Shown piece by piece: positions 1 to 6,411 of a stretch of DNA of 8,537 bases. Position numbers and translations under genes: made by a program. A model generated the notes under the pieces. The model was not told the origin of the DNA and did no database searches. It saw only the letters and a program-made list of their open reading frames with translations. Location: contig PFBU01000080.1 in assembly GCA_002773185.1 (NCBI GenBank), forward strand, positions 1-8,537, written 5' to 3'. The number at the start of each line of letters is the position of its first letter. The first letter of the stretch is position 1. Source of the DNA: Candidatus Magasanikbacteria bacterium CG10_big_fil_rev_8_21_14_0_10_36_16 (lineage in GTDB: Bacteria > Patescibacteriota > Patescibacteriia > Magasanikbacterales > UBA922).

Positions 1-528
1 GTGGTATTTTCTGTCCTCGTCGGCTAGGCTTATCAATTGTTCGCGGATATGATTGGGATTTGGAACATTTCTAAAAACTATAGTACTTGTAGAGGAAGCA
101 GTCTTTATGGCCACATCACCATATTTGAAAAGTGTGGAAAAAACTCCGCGGACTGAAGCTGTCACATCTTGAATTCTGTACAAATCAAGTTCGGTGATTT
201 CGCGGTGAAAGAGGCTGTGTTGCTCAATGTCCACAATTCTGTCATTGGTAACAATCCACATATCCAGATAAAAATCTATAAATCTGCCATAAAAAAATAA
301 ATAAGTAGAAAGATAATAAACACTGCCAAACAACATGAAGGAAGTGTGTACTTCAGGATTAGCCAACACTTCTGGAAATAAATTGTTTAGCATAAAATAT
401 AGAACCACAGGTACCAACATAAGGATAGTAAAAAGTCCTATGATAGGTACAAAAGTTAGGGAATGACGGTGCAAGATAAATACGACTTTTTCGTAATCCT
501 TTTGGTGTATGACATTGGAGACGCTCAT
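1..528 (-). CDS. Membrane-anchored bacterial PH-domain protein (C-terminus cut by window edge)
   Basis: The 176 visible residues begin at the ATG at 528 and run without a stop to the window edge. Two hydrophobic stretches (about residues 24-47 and 62-85) look like a membrane hairpin. They are followed by a cytoplasmic bacterial PH (bPH2/YdbS-like) domain from about residue 88. Recognisable family signatures are DMWIVTNDRIVDIEQ (89-103), LYRIQDVTASVRG (116-128), the Phe/Gly turn FKYGDVAI (134-141) and VPNPNHIREQL (155-165). Such proteins are found at the membrane; no precise role is established. It starts 8 bases after the stop of the small membrane protein at 537-779, so the two are very likely cotranscribed and may work together. 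There is no Shine-Dalgarno sequence before the ATG. The call as a PH-domain protein is firm; its function is unknown. Confidence 0.85.
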   Translation of the reverse strand, partial: MSVSNVIHQKDYEKVVFILHRHSLTFVPIIGLFTILMLVPVVLYFMLNNLFPEVLANPEVHTSFMLFGSVYYLSTYLFFYGRFIDFYLDMWIVTNDRIVDIEQHSLFHREITELDLYRIQDVTASVRGVFSTLFKYGDVAIKTASSTSTIVFRNVPNPNHIREQLISLADEDRKYH

Positions 529-536
529 ATGTTTTT

Positions 537-779
537 TTAAAACCAATTAGTATCAAATAAAATTAAATTTTGTGACCAATTTACCTGACTAATTATTTGC
601 CAAGTGAAATATAAAGTCAATATTGTCAAAGCAAAAACTAAAAAAGTAATTGTGAAGCTCACAAAGGTCAACGAACTAGTGGCGATAATATGGTAAAAAT
701 TTATAAGTGAAAAAATTACAAAAATACATAAGAATATTAAGTAAGCAAAGAGGACGGTATAGAAAGGAATACTTATCAT
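537..779 (-). CDS. Small two-helix membrane protein of unknown function
   Basis: This is an 80-residue, strongly hydrophobic protein. Two predicted transmembrane helices span about residues 7-30 and 38-62, joined by a short loop (FYHIIATSS). A polar C-terminal tail contains several Trp and Asn residues. No enzymatic motif or cleavable signal peptide is evident. It lies directly upstream of the PH-domain membrane gene with an 8-base gap, on the same strand, so translation and transcription are probably coupled. The natural guess is a membrane partner of the PH protein, but this rests on position only. I do not recognise a named family. The start at 779 is the first ATG; the upstream bases are A/T-rich with no ribosome binding site. 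The chance that the gene is real is raised by its tight packing and clean membrane topology. Confidence 0.7.
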   Translation of the reverse strand: MISIPFYTVLFAYLIFLCIFVIFSLINFYHIIATSSLTFVSFTITFLVFALTILTLYFTWQIISQVNWSQNLILFDTNWF

Positions 780-807
780 AAATTAAAAATTACAATATTT
801 AATAAAC

Positions 808-838
808 AAATTCCAAATAATATACAAATGACAAAATA
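808..838. repeat. Left arm of the 31-bp inverted repeat enclosing the IVP gene
   Basis: This arm pairs with 1208-1238 at 28 of 31 positions, including a perfect 16-bp core (CAAATAATATACAAAT at 814-829, complementary to 1217-1232). It begins three bases beyond the IVP stop codon. In an operon transcript the two arms could form a long stem with the IVP message as the loop. Confidence 0.75.
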
Positions 839-841
839 AAA

Positions 842-1192
842 TTATTTTGATTTATCTATTATGGTTGATAATATTTTTCTTAATTCAATTGATTCATCTA
901 ATAAAGATTTTATTCTATGTGAAAGTTTTTTATTATTATCAATAATTAGTTCTATCCAATAACTTGTTTCCTTGCATTCTTTTCTAGCAATTTTTATTCT
1001 GTGTAAGAAATCTTTTTTACTAAGTTTTTCGTTGGCTTCTCTATAATTTGCTCCTACAGAAGTAGATGACCTCATGATTTGTTTTATATATACATCATTT
1101 ATTTCACTTTTTTCCAAAGCCTTGCACATTTTGGCAATTCTTTTGGAAAATTCCAAAGTTCTTTCTTCTAAATTGTATATTTTACCCTCCAT
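842..1192 (-). CDS. Four-helix-bundle protein, 23S rRNA intervening-sequence (IVP/S23) family
   Basis: This 116-residue, all-helical, basic protein has the hallmarks of the family first found inside intervening sequences of bacterial 23S rRNA genes. The diagnostic motif RSSTSVGANYREA is at residues 41-53, and the third-helix motif (IKIARKECKETSYW, 66-79) precedes ELIID. Length matches the usual 110-125. The same fold occurs in the Avd accessory protein of diversity-generating retroelements, but no reverse transcriptase or template repeat is visible here. The cellular role of stand-alone copies is not known; nucleic-acid binding is likely given the basic surface. It is transcribed in the same direction as ruvB, whose stop is 45 bases upstream. 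The gene is enclosed by an inverted repeat (808-838/1208-1238), which is unusual for a routine operon member and recalls the terminal stem of rRNA intervening sequences. There is no Shine-Dalgarno sequence. Confidence 0.9.
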   Translation of the reverse strand: MEGKIYNLEERTLEFSKRIAKMCKALEKSEINDVYIKQIMRSSTSVGANYREANEKLSKKDFLHRIKIARKECKETSYWIELIIDNNKKLSHRIKSLLDESIELRKILSTIIDKSK

Positions 1193-1207
1193 AAAATATA
1201 TTTTTTG

Positions 1208-1238
1208 TATATTGTAATTTGTATATTATTTGTAATTT
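1208..1238. repeat. Right arm of the 31-bp inverted repeat enclosing the IVP gene
   Basis: This is the partner of 808-838. The arm lies between the IVP start codon (1192) and the ruvB stop codon (1238-1240), and its outer end touches that stop. It also contains shorter internal direct repeats of TTTGTATATT. Confidence 0.75.
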
Positions 1239-2311
1239 TAGTATTGGTTATTTTGTTTGGGCATTTTCTTTCCCAAATGCGCATAGGCTTTGCTTGTAGC
1301 TTTTCTTCCTCTTGGAGTTCTTTCCAGCATACCAATTTGTAAGAGGAAAGGTTCATAAATAGTTTCCACAGTATCCATTTCTTCAGCGATAGCAGAAGAC
1401 AAAGTATTGAGGCCAACTGGGCCACCAGCAAAATTATCAATAATGAAATGCAAGATTTTTCTGTCAATTTCATCAAGTCCATATTCATCAACATTGAGCA
1501 TCTCAAGAGCTGACCTTGCAATTTCATTATCTATTATACCATTATGTTTGACTTGTGCGTAGTCTCTGACACGTTTGAGTAATCTGTTGGCAATACGAGG
1601 AGTTTTGCGGGATCTAACTGCAATGGTTTTATCAGCATCATTTTTTATTTCTACTTCCAAAAGTTTGGCATTACGATTGATGATTTTTTCTATGTCACTA
1701 TCTTCATAAAAATTGAGATGAAAAACATGTCCAAAGCGATCGCGGAGTGGAGAAGATAATAGATTCAATTTTGTCGTGGCACCAATGAGAGTAAATTTTT
1801 CTAGAGGCATACGCAACGTTCTAGCTGTTGGTCCTTTGCCAATAATAATATCCAAAGCATAATCTTCCATCGCGCTGTACAAGATTTCTTCTACGGTTTT
1901 GTTGATGCGGTGGATTTCATCAATAAAAAGAATATCACCATCTGATAGATTAGAAAGTATGGCAGCAAGATCACTAACTCGTTCCAGAGCTGGCCCAGCT
2001 GTGACTTTGATATTTACGCCCATTTCTTTGGCAATGATATTGGCAAGAGTGGTTTTACCAAGACCGGGATTGCCATAGAGCAAGATGTGTTCAATTGGTT
2101 CCTGTCTTTTTTTGGCCGCTTCAATAGAAATGAGGAGAGGTTCTTTGATATGGTTTTGTCCGACGAATTCAGTTAGGTTTTGGGGACGCAAAGAAATTTC
2201 AATAGATTGTTCTTCAGGATCAATGTTTTCTGTTGGTTCGACAAGACGTTCCCCAGAATTTTTGAGGTGAGGGTTCAGTTCGTCGTCTAATTCGTAGATT
2301 TCGTAGCTCAT
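1238..2311 (-). CDS. ruvB: Holliday junction branch-migration DNA helicase RuvB
   Basis: RuvB is the hexameric AAA+ motor that, with RuvA, drives branch migration of Holliday junctions in recombination and repair. All the family landmarks are present in 357 residues: Walker A GNPGLGKTT (80-88), Walker B LFIDEIHR (128-135), sensor 1 GATT (177-180), the arginine-finger segment SPLRDRFG (187-194), sensor 2 TPRIANRLLKR (237-247), and the C-terminal winged helix with GGPVGLNTL (296-304) and YEPFLLQIG...RTPRGR (319-336). Two small departures from the common consensus are Asn for Pro in Walker A (usually GPPGLGKT) and Lys for Gly before TPRIANR. Neither should abolish activity. A short acidic N-terminal extension (1-40) precedes the conserved core. 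The start at 2311 is the first Met; no Shine-Dalgarno sequence precedes it. No ruvA or ruvC is in the window. It is divergent from nrdJ and first in a possible four-gene minus-strand unit. Confidence 0.97.
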   Translation of the reverse strand: MSYEIYELDDELNPHLKNSGERLVEPTENIDPEEQSIEISLRPQNLTEFVGQNHIKEPLLISIEAAKKRQEPIEHILLYGNPGLGKTTLANIIAKEMGVNIKVTAGPALERVSDLAAILSNLSDGDILFIDEIHRINKTVEEILYSAMEDYALDIIIGKGPTARTLRMPLEKFTLIGATTKLNLLSSPLRDRFGHVFHLNFYEDSDIEKIINRNAKLLEVEIKNDADKTIAVRSRKTPRIANRLLKRVRDYAQVKHNGIIDNEIARSALEMLNVDEYGLDEIDRKILHFIIDNFAGGPVGLNTLSSAIAEEMDTVETIYEPFLLQIGMLERTPRGRKATSKAYAHLGKKMPKQNNQY

Positions 2312-2322
2312 ATGGCGCTGTT

Positions 2323-2350
2323 TAAATAGTTATTAGATTGGTTCAAACAA
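2323..2350 (-). promoter_or_regulatory. Possible ruvB promoter (weak)
   Basis: On the minus strand TTGTTT (2350-2345) and TATTTA (2328-2323) are 16 bases apart. They would place the transcript start only a few bases before the ruvB ATG, giving a near-leaderless message. A 17-base palindrome, GATTG-N7-CAATC (2336-2352), overlaps the -35 box. In DNA this A/T-rich such matches arise easily, so this is only a candidate. Confidence 0.25.
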
Positions 2351-2353
2351 TCC

Positions 2354-2374
2354 TGATATTCAGATTTTCCGGAT
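2354..2374. repeat. Inverted copy of the TCCGGAT repeat
   Basis: The segment containing CAGATTTTCCGGAT (2361-2374) is the reverse complement, with one base inserted, of ATCCGGAAATCTG at 2453-2465. Together with the tandem pair at 2434-2468 it forms an imperfect inverted repeat of about 20 bp spaced by about 78 bases. Confidence 0.55.
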
Positions 2375-2433
2375 GTATTCTATAATTTTTTTTAAAGTCA
2401 AAATCTGTGCTAGTTTAAAATCTTACATAAAGA

Positions 2434-2468
2434 TATCCGGATTATCTGGATTATCCGGAAATCTGGAT
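2434..2468. repeat. Tandem pair of 18/17-bp TATCCGGA-ATCTGGAT repeats
   Basis: TATCCGGATTATCTGGAT (2434-2451) is followed immediately by TATCCGGAAATCTGGAT (2452-2468). Each unit contains the self-complementary TCCGGA. The pair lies upstream of both ruvB and nrdJ. It could be an operator array or a remnant of an interspersed repeat; the sequence alone does not decide. Confidence 0.6.
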
Positions 2469-2503
2469 ACTTATATTTTACGCTATTTTCTTAACTTAAT
2501 CAA

Positions 2504-2518
2504 TCCGCCCAAGGCGGA
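2504..2518. repeat. Small GC-rich hairpin TCCGCC-CAA-GGCGGA
   Basis: A perfect 6-bp stem with a 3-base loop lies in otherwise A/T-rich DNA, followed after a few bases by a run of T (2525-2530). It resembles a minimal terminator, but no gene reads into it from the left. A short interspersed repeat is equally likely. Confidence 0.4.
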
Positions 2519-2559
2519 CTAAAGTTTTTTAATTCTTTTTGCATAACATCTTTATAGTG

Positions 2560-2568
2560 TGTGGATAA
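2560..2568 (-). promoter_or_regulatory. DnaA-box 9-mer (TTATCCACA)
   Basis: The exact consensus TTATCCACA is read on the minus strand, about 63 bases before the nrdJ -35 box. DnaA is known to control ribonucleotide reductase genes in some bacteria such as E. coli (nrdAB). A single perfect 9-mer would occur by chance in roughly one window in ten of this size and composition, so a role is only suggested. Confidence 0.35.
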
Positions 2569-2630
2569 CTTGTAATTTACTAAATAAAGGAGTCTTTTTT
2601 GTGGCTAATTTAAGCAGAGGATAGTGAGTT

Positions 2631-2659
2631 TTGAGCAAATTTGTACTATGTGCTATAAT
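2631..2659 (+). promoter_or_regulatory. nrdJ promoter, extended -10 type
   Basis: The -35 box TTGAGC (2631-2636) is separated by 17 bases from a perfect -10 TATAAT (2654-2659), which is preceded by the extended element TGC. Transcription should begin near 2666. This gives a leader of about 190 bases that contains both NrdR-type boxes and the pre-start hairpin. Confidence 0.7.
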
Positions 2660-2677
2660 ACTTAGTGCCTATCAAAA

Positions 2678-2693
2678 ACACAAGATGTTGTGT
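2678..2693. promoter_or_regulatory. NrdR box 1
   Basis: ACACAAGATGTTGTGT matches the known NrdR consensus ACACWATATATWGTGT at 14 of 16 positions and is itself a near-perfect palindrome. NrdR is the ATP/dATP-sensing Zn-finger repressor of ribonucleotide reductase genes. The box lies just downstream of the predicted start of the nrdJ transcript. Confidence 0.7.
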
Positions 2694-2709
2694 GAAACAA
2701 ACTGTCAGA

Positions 2710-2725
2710 CCACTATATGTAGTAT
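2710..2725. promoter_or_regulatory. NrdR box 2
   Basis: CCACTATATGTAGTAT matches the NrdR consensus at 13 of 16 positions. It lies exactly 32 bp (about three helical turns) from box 1, the usual spacing for NrdR pairs, so both boxes face the same side of the helix. Confidence 0.7.
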
Positions 2726-2793
2726 TCCAAAACTATGCTTGTATTGAAATATTGTTTTTTATAACTTGTTGAGCAGTTGTTTTTTCAATGTTT

Positions 2794-2844
2794 AGAATTT
2801 GAGAAAAGAAAAATTAGGTTACCGATTTTTCTTTTTTAAATTCT
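2794..2844 (+). promoter_or_regulatory. Long A/T-rich hairpin just before the nrdJ start
   Basis: The arms 2794-2814 and 2825-2844 pair over 20 bp with one bulged G and one G-T wobble, leaving a 10-base loop (TAGGTTACCG). AATTTTTT follows at 2845-2850, and the ATG comes 14 bases after the stem. It resembles an attenuator or a translation-controlling stem. No known riboswitch core, including the cobalamin type, could be recognised upstream. Confidence 0.55.
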
Positions 2845-2858
2845 AATTTTTTATAAAT

Positions 2859-5800
2859 ATGGGTGCTGTCAACTCTAAGGTCTTTCAAGGTCTTTGCCTC
2901 GGACAAGAAACTGATATCAATTTTTCCTACGAAGAAAATGGATTACGTTTTAGACGTATGTTTAGTCAGGAAAGGAAGAGTCCTTTTGGTATGGTAGAAT
3001 ATGAAAGGCGTACTTCTATCATTCGTGAACCAAATGGCACCGTGGTGTTTGAAATGAAAGATATTGAAATTCCAAAGCAATGGTCTCAAGTTGCAACAGA
3101 TATTGTCGCTCAAAAATATTTTCGTAAAACAGGAGTGCCACAACACAATGACGATGGTACACCAAAGCTAAATACTGATGGGTCGCCCGTGCTTGGGCCT
3201 GAAACCAGTGTAAAGCAGACTATTCATCGTCTTGTGGGTACTTGGAGGTATTGGGGAGAAAAGTATGGTTATTTTGCTTCTCCAAAAGATGCTGAGATTT
3301 TTTATGATGAAATTGTGGTAATGCTTTTGCGCCAGATGGTCGCTCCAAACTCACCACAATGGTTCAATACTGGTTTGAATTGGGCTTATGGTATCAATAG
3401 TAATGCTCAAGGTCATTATTATGTAGACCCAGATACTGAAGAAATGACTAGAGCCAAAGATGCTTATACTCATCCTCAACCACATGCTTGTTTTATCCAA
3501 TCTATCAAAGATGATTTGGTTGGTGAAGGTGGTATTATGGATTTGTGGGTTAGAGAAGCTAGACTTTTCAAATATGGTTCTGGTACTGGTACCAATTTTT
3601 CAGCTTTACGTGGTAAAGGTGAATCTTTGTCAGGTGGTGGCAGATCCAGTGGTCTCATGAGTTGGCTTCGTATTGGTGACCGGGCTGCTGGTGCTATCAA
3701 ATCTGGTGGTACTACTAGACGTGCTGCCAAAATGGTCACACTCAATCTTGACCATCCAGATATTGAAGAGTTTATCAGTTGGAAGGTAAAAGAAGAAAAG
3801 AAAGTCGCCGCTCTTATCGCTGCTGGTTATCCTAGTGATTACGAAGGTGAAGCTTACCAAACAGTTTCTGGACAAAATTCCAACAATTCAGTGCGTGTGC
3901 CAAACAAATTTATGACTGCTCTTGATAATGATGGTAGCTGGAATCTTACTTGGCGTACAGATGGTAGTGTTTGTAAGACTATCAAAGCTCGCAAACTTTG
4001 GGATGAAATTGCTTATGCTGCTTGGGCTTGTGCTGATCCAGGATTGCAATATGATGACAACATCAATGAATGGCATACTTGTCCGCAATCTGGCAGAATC
4101 AATGGCTCTAACCCTTGTTCTGAATATATGTTTTTAGATAATACTGCCTGTAATCTTGCTTCATTTAATCTTGCTCATTTTTTTGAAAATAATAACAATA
4201 CTTTTCTGGTTGATGAATTCAAACATGGTGTCAGACTTATGACAACTGTATTGGAGATTTCAGTACTTATGGCCCAATTTCCAAGTGAAGAAATTGCTCG
4301 TGGTAGTTTTGATTTCCGTACTCTTGGTCTTGGTTACGCCAATATTGGTTCAGTACTGATGACAGCAGGTATTCCTTATGAATCAAATGAAGCTTATGGT
4401 TTTTCAGCCTCAGTCACTGCACTTATGACCGCTGAGAGTTATAAAACAAGTTCTGAGATTGCCAAGTTCAAAGGAACTTTTCCAAAATATGAAAAAAATA
4501 GAGAAGACATGCTACGCGTGATGCGCAATCATCGTCGTGCTGCTTTCAATGCTCCAGTGACTGAGTATGAAAAATTGACAGTCAAACCTATAGCTATTGA
4601 TCCACAATATGCTCCTGCTTATTTGCTCGCTGCTGCCCGTGAAAGTTGGAATGAGGTAGTAGAGATGGGTGAGAAGTATGGTTTTAGAAATGCCCAAACA
4701 ACTTTGCTTGCTCCTACCGGAACTATTGGTTTGCTTATGGACTGTGCTACTACTGGTGTTGAACCAGATTTTGCTTTGGTCAAATTCAAAAAATTAGCTG
4801 GTGGAGGTTATTTCCGCATTGTCAATGAATCAGTACCAGAAGCTCTGCGTAATTTGAAATATTCTGAAAATGAAATCAAAGATATCTTGAACTACATGCG
4901 TGGTACAGCTGACATTAGTAAAGCTCCATATATCAATACTGAAACACTCAAAGCTAAAGGATTTACTGATGTTGACATGAAAAATATCAACAAAGCTCTC
5001 GAAGGTGCTTTTGAAATAAAATTTATTTTCAATGTTTGGACACTTGGTGAAGAGACTTTGCAAAGACTTGGTTTCAACGAAGCTAAATACAATGATCCAA
5101 ACTTTGATTTATTAAAGGAATTAGGATTCACTAGAGAAGAAATAGAATTGGCCAATGATTATACTTGTGGCACGATGACTATTGAAGGTGCCCCACATTT
5201 GAAAGTAGAAGATTACAAAGTTTTTGATACTGCCAACAAAAATGGTAAAAAAGGAACAAGATTTATTCCATATATGGGACATATCTATATGATGTCTGCT
5301 GTTCAACCATTTTTGTCAGGTGCGATTTCTAAGACTATCAACATGCCAAATGAAGTAAGTCTAGAAGATGTCAAACATGCTTATGAAGAAGGTTGGAGAC
5401 TTAGTCTAAAAGCTGTTGCCCTTTATCGTGATGGATGTAAGCTAAGTCAACCTTTAGCAACTTCTTCAAAAAATAATGATAAAGAAGAAAAAATTATTGA
5501 ACAAAACAAGGAACAAGTAAAAGAAATTGCAAAATTATTTCCTGTTTCCAAAGAGGATGTAAATAGTGCTGTATATAATGCTAGTCAAATTCTTAGCAAC
5601 CACGTGGGTATTCACACTCCTATGGAATCTTATACCAAAGATGGTGAAGTCGCTGAACGTCGTGTCTATCTTCATGGTGAAAAACGCAGACTTCCTTCCA
5701 AACGTGGTGGAATTACTGTAGCTGTCAAAATTGGTAATCAACAAGTTTGGCTTCGTACTGGTGAATATCCAGATGGTAAATTGGCGGAAATTTTTATTGA

Positions 5801-6341
5801 TATGTACAAAGAAGGTGCAACTGTTAGAAGTCTATTAAATATGTTTGCAATATCCGTTTCAATGGGCTTGCAATATGGTGTGCCACTTGAGAAATATGTA
5901 GAAAATTTTGTCTTCACTCGCTTTGAACCGAGCGGTTTCACAGATCATCCAAATATCAAAAATTGTACCTCCATCATCGACTTCGTCTTCCGCGTCCTTG
6001 GTATGGAATATTTGGGAAGAACAGATTTTGTGCAAGTTCCACCAAAAGGAATCCAAAAAAACAAATTTGAAAATATGGTGAAGATTGCTGAAGCTGGCAA
6101 AGCACAAGAAACTATGGATTTGAAAATAGAATCAAAAGTACAAACAGTTGTTCATGAAGATTTACAAGCCGAGCTTCCAGTCGTGTCTGAAGTTAAACAC
6201 GAGGCTGTAAGTGCTTCAGACGCTGCACTTTCTGAGATGATGGGTGATGCTCCTGCTTGTCCGACTTGTGGTCATATTACAGTCCGAAATGGAAGTTGTT
6301 ATAAGTGTTTGAACTGTGGTGATAGTTTGGGATGTAGTTAA
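2859..6341 (+). CDS. nrdJ: Class II (adenosylcobalamin-dependent) ribonucleotide reductase
   Basis: NrdJ reduces ribonucleotides to deoxyribonucleotides with a thiyl radical made from adenosylcobalamin, needing neither oxygen nor a separate radical subunit. The 1160 residues fit the long NrdJ type. The first redox Cys is C211 (HACFIQS). The catalytic loop NPCSEY holds N418, C420 (thiyl radical) and E422, and the second redox Cys is C431 (NTACNLASFNL). The nucleotide-binding loop APTGTIGLLMDCATTG is at 619-633. The barrel is followed by a charged linker (about 865-895) and a TSCPD-like region around 945-1055 (TDHPNIKNCTS at 1028-1038). After a second linker comes a Cys-rich tail, CPTC...CYKCLNC...C (C1134 to C1159), expected to bind zinc or shuttle electrons from thioredoxin. 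I see no N-terminal ATP-cone. The start at 2859 is the first in-frame Met, without a Shine-Dalgarno sequence. NrdR-type boxes upstream imply dNTP-responsive repression. It appears to be monocistronic. Confidence 0.96.
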   Translation: MGAVNSKVFQGLCLGQETDINFSYEENGLRFRRMFSQERKSPFGMVEYERRTSIIREPNGTVVFEMKDIEIPKQWSQVATDIVAQKYFRKTGVPQHNDDGTPKLNTDGSPVLGPETSVKQTIHRLVGTWRYWGEKYGYFASPKDAEIFYDEIVVMLLRQMVAPNSPQWFNTGLNWAYGINSNAQGHYYVDPDTEEMTRAKDAYTHPQPHACFIQSIKDDLVGEGGIMDLWVREARLFKYGSGTGTNFSALRGKGESLSGGGRSSGLMSWLRIGDRAAGAIKSGGTTRRAAKMVTLNLDHPDIEEFISWKVKEEKKVAALIAAGYPSDYEGEAYQTVSGQNSNNSVRVPNKFMTALDNDGSWNLTWRTDGSVCKTIKARKLWDEIAYAAWACADPGLQYDDNINEWHTCPQSGRINGSNPCSEYMFLDNTACNLASFNLAHFFENNNNTFLVDEFKHGVRLMTTVLEISVLMAQFPSEEIARGSFDFRTLGLGYANIGSVLMTAGIPYESNEAYGFSASVTALMTAESYKTSSEIAKFKGTFPKYEKNREDMLRVMRNHRRAAFNAPVTEYEKLTVKPIAIDPQYAPAYLLAAARESWNEVVEMGEKYGFRNAQTTLLAPTGTIGLLMDCATTGVEPDFALVKFKKLAGGGYFRIVNESVPEALRNLKYSENEIKDILNYMRGTADISKAPYINTETLKAKGFTDVDMKNINKALEGAFEIKFIFNVWTLGEETLQRLGFNEAKYNDPNFDLLKELGFTREEIELANDYTCGTMTIEGAPHLKVEDYKVFDTANKNGKKGTRFIPYMGHIYMMSAVQPFLSGAISKTINMPNEVSLEDVKHAYEEGWRLSLKAVALYRDGCKLSQPLATSSKNNDKEEKIIEQNKEQVKEIAKLFPVSKEDVNSAVYNASQILSNHVGIHTPMESYTKDGEVAERRVYLHGEKRRLPSKRGGITVAVKIGNQQVWLRTGEYPDGKLAEIFIDMYKEGATVRSLLNMFAISVSMGLQYGVPLEKYVENFVFTRFEPSGFTDHPNIKNCTSIIDFVFRVLGMEYLGRTDFVQVPPKGIQKNKFENMVKIAEAGKAQETMDLKIESKVQTVVHEDLQAELPVVSEVKHEAVSASDAALSEMMGDAPACPTCGHITVRNGSCYKCLNCGDSLGCS

Positions 6342-6361
6342 TTAGAAAATTTAGAAAAAAT

Positions 6362-6390
6362 AAAACCAGTCTTGGAAGAGGCTGGTTTTT
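6362..6390 (+). terminator. Rho-independent terminator of nrdJ
   Basis: A 12-bp stem (AAAACCAGTCTT with GAGGCTGGTTTT, including two G-T wobbles) closes on a GGAA tetraloop and ends in a T run (6386-6390). It starts 20 bases after the nrdJ stop. Its sequence is nearly the same as the terminator at 7529-7558. Confidence 0.9.
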
Positions 6391-6411
6391 AAATGTAGGT
6401 TTAGTTGCCGA

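Larger units (their letters stand above)
2312..2858. other. Long divergent intergenic region between ruvB and nrdJ
   Basis: These 547 bases contain no credible gene. From left to right they hold a small palindrome near ruvB (2336-2352), a cluster of TCCGGAT-type repeats (2354-2471), a GC-rich mini-hairpin (2504-2518), a DnaA-box 9-mer (2560-2568), the nrdJ promoter (2631-2659), two NrdR-type boxes (2678-2725) and a long hairpin before the nrdJ start (2794-2844). Each is listed separately where supported. Confidence 0.8.

Noticed and set aside
132..144. Second DnaA-like site (TTTTCCACA on the minus strand)
   Set aside because: It lies inside the PH-domain coding sequence and is expected by chance; there is no cluster.
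359..556. 65-residue minus-strand open frame overlapping the PH-domain gene
   Set aside because: The overlapping frame encodes clear PH-domain motifs and membrane helices; this one does not.
842..1192. Diversity-generating retroelement accessory gene (avd)
   Set aside because: The fold family is related, but there is no reverse transcriptase, template/variable repeat pair or target gene in the window.
1193..1240. Short TTTGTATATT direct repeats as a CRISPR-like or tandem array
   Set aside because: Only two or three irregular A/T-rich copies without uniform spacers; they are better explained as part of the inverted-repeat arm.
1168..1527. 119-residue minus-strand open frame overlapping the 3' end of ruvB
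   Set aside because: It overlaps ruvB on the same strand in another frame; ruvB is unmistakable, and this frame has Leu-rich, low-information content without a family motif.
2601..2624. GGAG followed by GTG, seven codons to a stop
   Set aside because: Too short and upstream of the predicted nrdJ transcript start; other genes here do not use Shine-Dalgarno sequences.
2666..2858. Cobalamin riboswitch in the nrdJ leader
   Set aside because: It would make sense for a B12 enzyme, but no B12-box-like core could be recognised, and class II enzymes are not the usual targets of this riboswitch.
3476..5306. Several minus- and plus-strand open frames of 60-90 codons inside nrdJ
   Set aside because: All lie within the conserved nrdJ coding sequence in other frames and show no motif, promoter or codon pattern of their own.
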